Of a stretch of DNA of 64,000 nt, positions 9,245 through 19,185 are shown piece by piece. Positions within the stretch are counted from its first letter, which is position 1. Every line of letters starts with the position of its first letter. Made by a program: the position numbers and the translations under genes. The stretch is from Coffea arabica (Eukaryota; Streptophyta; Magnoliopsida; Gentianales; Rubiaceae). The notes beneath the pieces are model-generated. The model ran no database searches. It saw only the letters and a program-made list of their open reading frames with translations, and was not told the origin of the DNA. Location of the stretch: NCBI RefSeq assembly GCF_036785885.1, contig NC_092320.1, positions 16,989,557-17,053,556 of the forward strand. Reading direction: 5' to 3'.

Positions 9245-11699
9245 ACACTTGTCCTACTGTCAACTTGACCGTATTTCTCCCCTAATGGAAACCAATCTTT
9301 CTTCTCTTACTGTCCTTGATCTTTCACACAATGGAATATCCTTCCTGCCCAGATGGATATTTAGTCTTGGTGCGCTAGTCTCCCTTGATTTGGGATACAA
9401 TCAATTTCAGGCGCCATGGCCAGAAGGTCCCTGGAACTTGACTTCTCTCCAATTCTCGCATTTGCCTCAAAACATCCTAAATGGGTCATTACCCCTGGAG
9501 ATTTTAGATCTAAGTACTCTCGTTTTACTTGATTTATCCAAGAACGAGATCGTCGTAGCAACCTGACAAACCTCCATCATTTTGACATGTCGGACAACAA
9601 GCTGAATTCCAGCATACCTAGCTGGTTGTACGAGTCCAGACAGATAAATTTTCTGAATCTTGCGCGAAACTGGCTGCAAGGTGTAATCTTGGAAGACATA
9701 GCAAACCTGAGCTCCATAGTCTCGCTGGACTTGACTGCCAATCAACTTACGGGAACAATAACTAAGAAGATATAGGAAACCCGTGCAACATAAGTTTCAT
9801 AAGTATGTCAAAAAACAAACTCGAGGGACGAATATCAGATTTGATTGATGGTATGTCGGTCTGCTCTTCTTATGTTCTCAAATCCTTATATCTGGACAAT
9901 AATCAGCTCTCTGGCCAATTAACTGATAATCTTGGATATTTTCAAATGTTGAGCAGCGTAACCTTGGTTCCAACTCCATATCTGGTCCAATCCCTTCCAA
10001 CATAGGGGTCTTGTCCTTCTTGGAAACAATGCTTTTGGGAGATAACCAAATAAATGGAACTCTCCCTCCTAGTCTTGGAAAACTTTTCAGGGTAAAAGAG
10101 TTAGACATTTCTCGAAATATGATGGAAGGCATTGTGACTCAGAGTCAATTTGAGAATCTCACCAACATAAGGTACTTGAAGGCGCCTGGAAATTCCTTGA
10201 CTTTAGAAGTAGATCCCAGTTGGGTTTCTCTGGCCCAGTTTTTATATCTTGATTTGAGTTATTGGAAATTAGGTCCTCAGTTTCCCAACTGGCTCCGTTT
10301 ACAAAAGGAGATAAATTTTCTGGATTTATCCTCTACTGGAATCTCAGGTGCTATTCCTCCGTGGCTTTGGAACATGAGTACAGCATTTGATTACTTGGAT
10401 CTTTCCTATAACCAGCTAAGTGGTGGTATTTCAAATATTTGCTGTATAAATAAAGTGCACCTGAGCTCAAACCAATTCAGTGGCCCATTACCTTCTACAA
10501 CTCCTGATCGCCTGTTTACTTTAGACCTCTCCAATAATTCCATTTCTGGAGGTCTCTCTCACTTCTGTGTCATGGAGTTCGCCCAAATGGAAAAAGAACG
10601 ATAGAGGTTCTTGATCTTGGAGAAAATCTTCTTTTGGGTGAAATTCCTCATTGTTGGATGAATTGGACAGTTCTAGGCTTCATTAGTTTGTCAAACAATA
10701 ATCTAAGTGGAAGTATCCCAATGTCCATCGGATATTTAAGTACTCTGCTCTCTTTGCACTTGCGCAACAACAATCTCTCTGGTGACATACCTTCTTCCCT
10801 GGAGAATTGTACAGAACTAATTACAATTGACGTTGCAGGAAACAAATTAGGGGGGAAGTTACCAACTTAGCTGGGTCCAAGTCTTTCCAAATTGAGGATT
10901 CTCATCCTGCGCTCTAACAAGTTTAATGGTGAAATTCCTCCTGAACTATGCCACCTGTCTTCCCTGCGAGCCTTAGATGTTTCCAACAACGATTTTGTGG
11001 GTGTGATCCCGAGTCGTTTCAAGAACATTACCTCCATGGCAACAGAAGAGAGCGTTTACTTGCGCAATAATGAGACAACTTACTTCTATTCTGGTTACCC
11101 AGAGAGTGTGCATTTGGCAATTAAAGGAAATGCATACGAATATAACTGGATTCTTGGACTTTTCTGCAGCATTGACCTCTCAAACAACAATTTTTCTGCT
11201 CAAGATCCCTCTTGAACTAACCAATCTTTTGGGGTTGAAATCGTTGAATCTGTCCGGCAATCAACTGGGAGGAACGATTTCAAGCAACATCGGCCAAATG
11301 GGACGACTAGAATCTCTTGATCTATCAAGAAATCATCTCTCAGGGACAATTCCTTCTAGCATTTCAAAACTATGCTCCTTGGGTTTCTTGAATTTGTCTT
11401 TCAATAACTTGTCAGGGAAAATTCCATCAAGCACGCAAACGCTAAGTTTTGATGCTTCTTCCTTTGCTGGTAACCAACTTTGCGGCCGCCCCCTGACAGT
11501 GAATTGTGGCAGCAGCAGCACTGATGGTGTGACTGTAATCAAGGAAGAAAGTGTCGAAACTGCTGTGGATTATTGGCTTTATATCTGCATTGGTGTGGGG
11601 TTTGTGATCGGCTTTTGGGCTGTTTCTTTTACTCTAATACTGAAGAAGTCATGGAGATACAGGTTTGTGGATGAAGCTTGGTACAGGTTACAGGAATAA

Positions 11700-12699
11700 A
11701 ATAGCAAACAACTGTCTTGTGACCTGCATCATGATGTAAACGAGTTGGTCCGCTATTTATATATTTTCTCATACCCAATTTACAGATTGATTACCCCTCT
11801 CCAGTAATAAAAATGTTTCTTAACCATGTCATGCAATAAGAGGCCACTCTTCCAGTTTGTGACATTTATACATCCCCTTTCTCATTTTCAAAAGTTTTAT
11901 TCCACTACATTCATGATATTGGCTTGTTGACAGATTTCAAGAACACGGTTTGACTAAGTAGGAAAAAAAATTGAGACATAAAATTATGAAATTTCAGACA
12001 ATGGATTTTTGACATTTTTGTGTCTACGGAGGAAGAAGTAAAACAAGAAATTAGAGCCACCATCCATGCAAATTATGTTAGTCTCCATATATTATTGATA
12101 AATTTTTAGTTTTACCCCCATTAAATTTTTGAAAACTATCCCCAATGCAAATTATGTTAGCCTCCATATACAAATTATGTTATTACACGTCCTTGAATCA
12201 ATCAAAACCATTAAAATCTCATAAGCCAACAAAGAAAGAGCAGAGTGCAATGAGATCTCTAGATGTGGTGATGATTATCTTGGGAGAAGTTGTTCTTGTG
12301 TGCACTGGCAAATGCAAGGGGACTAGGAGTGAGGGATTGGCAAGCAAGATTTTGGAAATTCTTTCTGTATCCTATAAAAATGTGCAAATCTTTGAAAAGA
12401 AATTTGTGAATCTTCTACATATATCTTTTTAGAAATTAGGTTTTTGCCCCTCCAAAATTTTAAAAGTCCTTTTATATCCTATTAAAATATTAAAAGTTTC
12501 ACTTATATTCTTGTAAATATTATACTTCGTCCTCCAAAGTTTTATCAAAAAATATGAGAATGCCTCTCAAGCATACATCTTGCCCCTCAAATCCCAAGCC
12601 CTGGTCCCGCTAGTGCTTCTGTACACATTAAGTATCATCATAATTCCTAGCTACGTCAAGCCATTTAATTTTGACTGCCGTCTTTCTTGTTCTAATTTT
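11700..12699. other. Intergenic 3' flank of the broken RLP; no gene recognised
   Basis: The first 230 bp are the RLP 3' flank, whose relic is also seen near 2690-2840. A 95-codon open frame at 12145-12432 matches no family I recognise and has no supporting features. The remainder is AT-rich. From about 12600 it leads into the LINE relic. Confidence 0.4.
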
Positions 12700-12991
12700 C
12701 ACCGCTGGCATCCCATTATCACGGATTGCTGATTCCTGCTCTTGCAAGTTAAGCTCAAGCATGTATATCGCAAAGCCAACAGATGGACAGATGCACTAGC
12801 AAAGTTAGGTTGCAATCTGGATAAGCCTTCTGTGATTTTTGAATCATGTCCTCCTGAAATTTCTTTTGTTTTTGATGAGGACAAACAGAGGGTCTGCTTT
12901 CCCCGCTAGCTTTAGGTTGAATTGTAATAATAGCTTAGTGACAACTTTGTACTTCTGGTTAATTTATGCAATCATCTATTTACCAAAAAAA
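12700..12991 (+). mobile_element. 5'-truncated LINE (non-LTR) 3' end
   Basis: Reading up to the TAG at 12907-12909 gives KLKHVYRKANRWTDALAKLG, followed by a SCPPEISFVF segment ending VCFPR. This is the typical C-terminal RNase H end of plant L1-type LINE polyproteins. A short 3' UTR ends in an A-run at 12985-12991. Everything upstream of the RNase H end is missing, as expected of a truncated LINE insertion. Confidence 0.72.
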
Positions 12992-12993
12992 TG

Positions 12994-13438
12994 TGGGCAA
13001 ATTCCACTTTACACCCCCTATGGCTTAGCATTTTTTTACATAACCTCCCTATGGTTTCAAAAGTTATACATAATTTCCTCATGATTTGGATTAAAGTATC
13101 AAAGTGACGGGAATGATCATTCGTAACGGAATCATCTACAATGTCAAAAATACCCTTAGGTAAAGTTGAAAATTATTTATTAACCAAGGGGAGTTATGTG
13201 TATATTTTGAAAACTATAAGGAGGTTATACGGTAAAACATAAAAACCATACGGGATTAGTGTGTTATGTATTTATAAGGGTAAAAATTTCGACATTTTTA
13301 GAAGTTCTGTTACGAATGACTATTTCTGTCACTTTGACATTTTAATTCAAATCATGAGGAGGTTATGCATAACTTTTGAAACTATAGGGAATTATATAAA
13401 CAAATACTAAATCACAGGGGGGTAAACTATAATTTGCC
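12994..13438. mobile_element. Foldback (long-TIR) DNA element, MULE-like
   Basis: The left arm (12994 to about 13140) matches the inverted right arm (about 13290 to 13438) over roughly 150 bp with scattered mismatches. Examples are GTTTCAAAAGTTAT, TCATGATTTG, CAAAGTGAC and CATTCGTAAC. The ends read TGGGCAAATT and AATTTGCC. Flanking 9-mers AAAAAAATG and AAACAAATG differ by one base, consistent with a Mutator-type 9-bp duplication. The element sits exactly at the LINE poly(A). No protein is encoded. Confidence 0.75.
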
Positions 13439-14488
13439 AAACAAATGTAGACATGGTGATTCTGTCAATTTCAGGCACCTGAAAGTCTCTTGTCTTCGTT
13501 TAAGTCAAGTCTACTTCGCTTTTAATGCCACAAGAAAAATTGCAAAGTGAACAACTAATAATTTGAGAATTTTTACGCGTTAAAGGAATTTAAGTGCCCT
13601 ATGTGTTTTCGATTCCGGATCATAACATAGCAGTTTCATAACATTGTACAGATTTCCCAATAGATCAATGTTATGGACTATCAGTCTATCACCAATCATG
13701 CACACAATGTTGTTGTATTCGCGAAAATTTTTGATACATATGAATAAAACTTTTCATATATATTTGATATAATAATATATAATGTTATAACAAATTCATC
13801 AACCGAATGAAACTGGACAAAACCCAATGGCTCTGAGTCCATGACTTGTATACAACAACCTATTTGCGAACTTCTTAAATTTTAAAAATTTCCAATTTGA
13901 CTCGGCACATTCTAATCAAGGCTTTCGAAGACCAAGACCTCAAATTTCCAAGTAAAACAAGAAGAATTTGAAAAAGGATACAAGTTTTCCATAATTATAA
14001 GCCAAGAATTAATGCATCAATGGTAATTAAAATTTTTGGCAAGCGATAGAGAAAGTACTACTATTAGCTGCTAATTAAAGCAAAATTTTGATTGATGGAC
14101 AAATTCAGTCATCCTTAGTCAATGGCATTAATTCAAGCTGGAAAATTTCCACTCAACTTTCTTCCCAACAAACGAATATGTCTCTCTTTCCTCCACTTCT
14201 CACAGATAGTTTTCCAAATTCAATTCTACCCACTCGAGAATTTAAGACATACTAATTTCCACCGGCAGCTTCGAAGAAATGCTAATTTCCACCAGCAGCC
14301 TCGAAGTCATGCGTAGACCTGGTCCTTGTCCTGGAAAGAGCAGAGTACTGGCAGAAACCTTTGTGCATCCTAATGAACTGCTATATAAACATAATGGTTC
14401 AAGCAGATTTAACTTTTACGTACAGCTGGGATTTCACATTTCTACAAAATAAATCTCCTTTGTAACACTTCAAAGTATCTGTAATACA
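13439..14488 (+). promoter_or_regulatory. 5' flank and promoter of the intact RLP
   Basis: No gene is seen. TATATAA at 14382-14388, within CTGCTATATAAAC, lies 101 bp before the ATG at 14489 and is a convincing TATA box. The last 100 bp before the ATG resemble the corresponding stretch before 7362, for example CAAAGTATCTGTA.TAC.ATGAAT. This confirms that the two start codons are homologous. Upstream of about 14300 I see only AT-rich sequence. Confidence 0.5.
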
Positions 14489-17400
14489 ATGAATTTTAGA
14501 TCGGACGGGCCAATATATGCGGCAGGTGCCCAGCTTTCCATGTTTCTTGTAATCATAACAGTAGCTTTACTCAACTGTTGTGGTGGAAATGGAGCTGGTG
14601 CTTGTATAGAGTACGAGAAACAAGCTCTTTTGACCTTCAAGAAAGACTTGATAGATCCCTCGAATCGACTTTCGTCATGGACTGCTGCTGATGCTGATTG
14701 CTGCAAATGGGAAGCAGTTGCCTGTGATAACATCACCAACCATGTTACGGAACTTAACCTTCAACATCCCAATGGAACCTCTCTTTGGGATCAGTATGGT
14801 TATAATTACTTTGAGATGTTTGCCCTCAGAGGCAGACTAAATCCTTCTTTGCTCAATCTGAAACAACTCCGGTTCCTCGATTTGAGCCTAAATGACTTCG
14901 AAGGAGTCCCAATCCCCAGTTTTATAGGGTCCCTCAAAAGTCTTGAGTATCTCAATTTATCATATACAGGATTCTCTGGAATCATACCACCTCAGCTGGG
15001 AAATCTGTCAAATTTACGCACTCTGAGCGTGGAAGGAGAATATATTCAGGATGACAATCTGCAGTGGCTGGCTGGTCTTTCCAATCTTGAGCACCTAGTT
15101 ATGGCTTCTGTGAATCTCAGCAGAGCGTCTAATTGGGCACAGGTGATTAATACGATTCCTTCATTGGTAGAGGTACACTTGTCTCACTGTCAACTTGACC
15201 ATATTTCTCCCCTGATGGAAACCAATCTTTCTTCGCTTACTGTCCTTGATCTTTCACTCAATGAAATATCCTTCATGCCCAGATGGATATTTAGTCTTGG
15301 TACGCTGGTCTCCCTTGATTTGGGTCAGAACAATTGTCAAGTTCCATGGCCAGAAGGTCCCTGGAACTTGACTTCCCTCCAAGTTTTGAATTTGAATCAG
15401 AACCAACTAGGTGGTTCATTACCGCGAGAGCTTTTATATCTGAATAAGCTCGTTTCCCTTGATCTATCCAAGAACGAGATCAATGATCTAATGCCAACTG
15501 CTAGTAGCAACCTGACAAACCTTCTACATCTTGACATTTCAGACAACCAGCTGAATTCCAGCATACCTAACTGGTTGTACAAGTCCAAACACATCAAATT
15601 ACTGAATCTTGCGCGCAACTGGCTGCAAGGTGTAATCTTGGAAGACATAGCAAACCTGAGCTCCATAGTCGAGTTGGACTTGACTGCCAATCAACTTACC
15701 GGAACAATACCCAAGCAAATAGGAAACCCTTGCGACATAAGATTCATAAGTATGTCAGATAACAAACTCGAGGGACGAGTATCAGATTTGATTGATGGTA
15801 TGTCGGGATGTTTTTCTTATGCTCTCAAGATCTTGTATCTAGAAAATAATCAGCTCTCTGGCCAGTTAACTGATAATCTAGGACAATTTCAAAATCTTGA
15901 GCAGCTTAACCTTGGTTCCAACTCCATATCTGGTCCAATCCCTTCCAACATAGGGTTGTTGTCCTCCTTGGAAACATTGCTTTTGGGAGATAACAAACTA
16001 AATGGAACCCTCCCTGCTTCTCTCGGAAAACTTTCCAAGTTAAAAGAGCTCGACATTTCTCGCAATATGATGGAAGGCATTGTGACTCAGAGTCAACTTG
16101 AGAATCTAACCAACATAAGGTCTATGAAGGCACCTGGAAATTCCTTGACATTAGAAGTAGATTCCCGTTGGGTTTCTCCAGCCCAATTTCAGCATCTTGA
16201 TTTGAGTTCATGGAAATTAGGTCCTCAGTTTCCCAATTGGCTCCGTTTACAAAAGAAGATATATCATCTGGATTTGTCCTTTACCGGAATCTCAGGTGCT
16301 ATTCCTTCGTGGCTTTGGAACTTGAGTGCAGAATTTGACTACTTGGATCTTTCCCATAACCAGTTAAGTGGTAGTATTTCAGATATTTGCTGCATAAACG
16401 AAGTGCATTTGAGCTCAAACCAATTCAGTGGCCAATTACCTCATACAACTGCACATCGTGTGTTTACTCTAGACCTTTCCAATAATTCATTTTCTGGAGG
16501 TCTTTCTCATTTCTTGTGTCGTGGAGCCGGAGTGAATAAAGAACGAGGCATACAGGTTCTTGATCTTGGAGAAAATCTTCTTTCAGGAGCAATTCCTGAT
16601 TGTTGGATGAATTTGCCAATGCTAGTCTTCATTAGTTTGTCAAACAATAATCTAAGTGGAAGTATCCCAATGTCCATCGGATATTTGACTTCTCTGCTCT
16701 CTTTGCACTTGCGCAACAACAGTCTCTCTGGTGATATACCTTCTTCCCTGGAGAATTGTACAGAACTAATTACAATTGACGTTGCAGGAAACAAATTAGG
16801 GGGGAAGTTACCAACTTGGCTGGGTCCAAGTCTTTCCAAATTGAGGATTCTCATCCTACGCTCTAACAAGTTTCACGGTGAACTTGCTCCAGGACTCTGC
16901 CACCTGTCTTCTCTGCGAGTCTTAGACGTCTCCAACAACGATTTTGTGGGTGTGATTCCCAGTTGTTTCAACAACTTTACCTCGATGGCAACCGAAGGGA
17001 ATGTTTCCTTACGCTATAATGAGATAACTTACTACTATGACGGCTACCCCGAGAGAGCACAGTTGGCAACCAAACGAAATGAATACGATTATCATGGCAC
17101 GGTACTTTATCTTATCTGCAGCATTGACCTCGCAAGCAACAATTTTTCTGGAAAGATCCCTGATGAGCTAATCAATCTTTTGGGGTTGATATCTTTGAAT
17201 TTGTCCGGCAATCAACTGAACGGAATGATTCCACGGAACATCGGCCAAATGGGACAACTGGAATCTCTTGATCTATCAAGAAATCATCTTTCTGGGTCAA
17301 TTCCTTCTAGCATTTCAAAACTATCCTCCTTGGGTTTCTTGAATTTGTCCAACAATAACTTGTCAGGGGAAATTCCATCAAGCACCCAAATGCAAACTTT

Positions 17401-17698
17401 CGGTGCTTCTAGCTTTGCTGGAAACCAACTTTGCGGGCGTCCCCTGACAGTGAATTGTAGTAGCAGCAGCACTGATGGTGTTACTGCAATCACTGAAGAA
17501 AGTGCTGAAGCTGTGGCGGACTATTGGCTTTATGTTTTCATTGGCTTGGGGTTTGTGGTCGGATTTTGGGGTGTCTGTTTTACTTTAATACTGAAGAGGT
17601 CATGGAGATACGCATACTTTCAGTTTGTGGATGAAGCTTGGGACTGGCTACAGCTACAGGCATGCCATTTGTCCGCTAAATTCATGCTAAAGGGGTGA
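14489..17698 (+). CDS. LRR receptor-like protein (EIX/Cf-type RLP), intact
   Basis: A single exon encodes 1069 residues. In order they are a signal peptide (about 1-37) and an LRRNT cap with CIEYEKQALLTF and DADCCKWEAVAC. About 30 extracellular LRRs of the LxxLxLSxNxLxGxIP type follow, with a non-LRR island around TYYYDGYPERAQLATKR. Then come four further LRRs, a cap with GNQLCGRPL and an acidic juxtamembrane stretch. A transmembrane helix (about 1012-1035) contains IGLGFVVGFWG, with a GxxxG motif. The cytosolic tail of about 34 residues has no kinase. This is the layout of tomato EIX1/2 and Cf proteins, which bind microbial or apoplastic ligands at the plasma membrane and signal through SOBIR1/BAK1 kinases. 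The ligand cannot be deduced. The start is supported by the TATA box 101 bp upstream and by the homologous ATG at 7362. It is the only intact member of the local cluster. Confidence 0.95.
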   Translation: MNFRSDGPIYAAGAQLSMFLVIITVALLNCCGGNGAGACIEYEKQALLTFKKDLIDPSNRLSSWTAADADCCKWEAVACDNITNHVTELNLQHPNGTSLWDQYGYNYFEMFALRGRLNPSLLNLKQLRFLDLSLNDFEGVPIPSFIGSLKSLEYLNLSYTGFSGIIPPQLGNLSNLRTLSVEGEYIQDDNLQWLAGLSNLEHLVMASVNLSRASNWAQVINTIPSLVEVHLSHCQLDHISPLMETNLSSLTVLDLSLNEISFMPRWIFSLGTLVSLDLGQNNCQVPWPEGPWNLTSLQVLNLNQNQLGGSLPRELLYLNKLVSLDLSKNEINDLMPTASSNLTNLLHLDISDNQLNSSIPNWLYKSKHIKLLNLARNWLQGVILEDIANLSSIVELDLTANQLTGTIPKQIGNPCDIRFISMSDNKLEGRVSDLIDGMSGCFSYALKILYLENNQLSGQLTDNLGQFQNLEQLNLGSNSISGPIPSNIGLLSSLETLLLGDNKLNGTLPASLGKLSKLKELDISRNMMEGIVTQSQLENLTNIRSMKAPGNSLTLEVDSRWVSPAQFQHLDLSSWKLGPQFPNWLRLQKKIYHLDLSFTGISGAIPSWLWNLSAEFDYLDLSHNQLSGSISDICCINEVHLSSNQFSGQLPHTTAHRVFTLDLSNNSFSGGLSHFLCRGAGVNKERGIQVLDLGENLLSGAIPDCWMNLPMLVFISLSNNNLSGSIPMSIGYLTSLLSLHLRNNSLSGDIPSSLENCTELITIDVAGNKLGGKLPTWLGPSLSKLRILILRSNKFHGELAPGLCHLSSLRVLDVSNNDFVGVIPSCFNNFTSMATEGNVSLRYNEITYYYDGYPERAQLATKRNEYDYHGTVLYLICSIDLASNNFSGKIPDELINLLGLISLNLSGNQLNGMIPRNIGQMGQLESLDLSRNHLSGSIPSSISKLSSLGFLNLSNNNLSGEIPSSTQMQTFGASSFAGNQLCGRPLTVNCSSSSTDGVTAITEESAEAVADYWLYVFIGLGFVVGFWGVCFTLILKRSWRYAYFQFVDEAWDWLQLQACHLSAKFMLKG

Positions 17699-18784
17699 GG
17701 AGCAGGTGTCTTGGATTCTATTTCTTTAAAGTTATTCATCATGTCTTGTGTTCTTGTGATTCTAATATGTTATCCCTTCCCCTCACGAAACTTATTTGAA
17801 TAACGAGTATTGCTCTGTCCGACTCTCCATAGTTAGCATATTAAATTAAGTTCATAATTTTATAAGTTTCTGTATCTGTATTTAGCAGTTTTTTTTAAGT
17901 CAAAATTTTGTTTAATTTCTTATTAATTAGTTTGAGTATCCTATTAGATTATTTATTGTCATAGTATTTTTCTTGTTTATCAAGTCATGTTGTCTATTAT
18001 AAATTTATAAGTAGAGAGTCTTATTAATATATTTAGTTGACAAAAAAAAAAAAAGATACTATTGTTATTATTGTGATTAATGATATATTATTAATTTTAT
18101 TTCTCTTCTCCCACACATATATTTTTTTGTGTATAAATTAGTCTCTTCCATATATTTTCAGCACTAAATTAATCTCCCCACCCTTCTAATTTTCATGTTA
18201 TAAGTAAAGCAATTGCGAGTGAGGGTTGCAGTAGTTTCGGATCCAAAAGTCCATCTTTAGAGTTTCTGGATGGAGTTAGCTTCTTTTGTCCATTGCCAAT
18301 AACTTCAAATGTTCTTTACAATCTTCTTAATTTTGTGAATATATATATATATGTATACACACCGCAGTTTTTTTTATAATCAATTTACAAAACTGTTTCC
18401 CTTAATTTTTATACTATGTAAATGCTTTGCTGCTATATTCCTGCTCTTATTGTTCTGTCATCTATTGACAGGTGTCGAGCCTGTGCAATAATAAGTACGT
18501 ATTAATATATATATATATATATAAACTTTTGTATATAACGGTGAGTAGGATCGAATTCATAAGAGTTAGGGATAATTCATTTCTTCTAGAGTCCAGAGTA
18601 CGAGGATTTTTATAAAAATGGAAATAATTAAATAACTCAAATAAAAAGGCCTACATGACAATTTATTAAAATTGAATTGATAATAAATAAACTTTAGCCA
18701 AAAAAAATAACTTCAGAAATGGTTCATTCAATTAATTACTGATGCAATAATAATTTCATTTACTCATTGATAAACAAATCATCC
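17699..18784. other. Intergenic DNA downstream of the intact RLP
   Basis: AT-rich, with no gene. It contains a segment (18211-18465) also present, split, at 54036-55730. It also holds TA microsatellites at about 18340-18352 and 18505-18523. Confidence 0.45.
18211..18465. repeat. Dispersed duplicated segment, copy A
   Basis: Shares AATTGCGAGTGAG, CCAAAAGTCCATCTTTAGAG, CCAATAACTTCAAATGTTC, TGTTTCCCTTAATTTTTATA and CTCCTGCTCTTATT-type stretches, in the same order, with 54036-55730. There the segment is interrupted by two insertions. Copy A is uninterrupted. It is non-coding and of unknown origin. Confidence 0.75.
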
Positions 18785-19185
18785 GCTTTGTGGATGAAGC
18801 TTGGTACAGGTTACAGGAACACTTTTTCTCTATTAGATTCATATTAAAATAGCAGCAGTAATAATGGCGTTACAATAATCAAAGAAGAAAGTGCTGGAGC
18901 TGTGGTGGATTATGGCCCTTATGGGCTTTATATTTCCGCCGGTGTGGGGTTTGTGGTCGGCTTATATGAACAAGATCAGAACTGAAGAATCCATTAGACC
19001 TGGTGCGAAGTGGATTAAATGGAAAGTAAATGTTAATGAGAACCCACAAGTGATGACTAGAGTCAATACTTTTTGATTTGAGTGGCAATACTTTTGAAGT
19101 CCCATTCCTAAAGGTTTCCTGGAACTTGACTTGGATTTGTTGTTTAACAGCTTAAAGGATGCATTACCCTAGAGAGCTGTAGCAC
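18785..19185 (+). pseudogene. Rearranged RLP fragments (tail, transmembrane, mid-LRR)
   Basis: Three RLP pieces appear in the wrong order. 18785-18820 matches the C-terminal tail (TTTGTGGATGAAGCTTGGTA). 18851-18962 matches the juxtamembrane and transmembrane coding region (GAAGAAAGTGCTGGAGCTGT, then GGTGTGGGGTTTGTGGTCGG). 19068-19185 matches a mid-ectodomain LRR (TTTCCTGGAACTTGACTTGG through GAGAGCT). The arrangement implies the end of one lost copy followed by deletion-joined parts of another. No usable reading frame remains. Confidence 0.75.

Larger units (their letters stand above)
8049..9245 (-). mobile_element. Copia retrotransposon fragment, one LTR, 5'-truncated
   Basis: The element lies in reverse orientation inside the broken RLP. 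Its 3' LTR (8049-8551, 503 bp) starts TGTTGAATTC and ends CCGCAACA in element orientation. It is preceded by the polypurine tract AAGGTGGAGATT. Upstream comes the end of pol (8639-9244). There is no 5' LTR, gag, integrase or main RT. CACTT flanks both sides (8044-8048 and 9246-9250), matching a single CACTT in the intact RLP. This looks like a genuine 5-bp target duplication around a truncated element. Confidence 0.88.
7362..11699 (+). pseudogene. LRR receptor-like protein (EIX/Cf type), broken paralogue
   Basis: This is a full-length relative of the intact gene at 14489: signal peptide, LRRNT cap with the paired-cysteine motif DADCCKWEGIVC, LRRs, island, last LRRs, transmembrane segment and short tail ending near WYRLQE. 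Lesions against the intact copy include an 8-bp deletion near 7750, a Copia insertion at 8049-9245, a deletion of about 19 bp near 9550, and a 2-bp gain giving TAG near 9773. There is also a frameshift near 9945, rearranged sequence near 10560-10610, a Trp-to-TAG change at about 10868 and a frameshift near 11200. A TATATA motif sits at 7269-7274. The many independent lesions show the copy is dead as a full receptor. Short open segments such as 10011-10604 are remnants, not genes. Confidence 0.92.

Noticed and set aside
12145-12432. 95-codon open frame with a hydrophobic stretch
   Set aside because: No family similarity, no promoter features, AT-rich surroundings. The length is compatible with chance.
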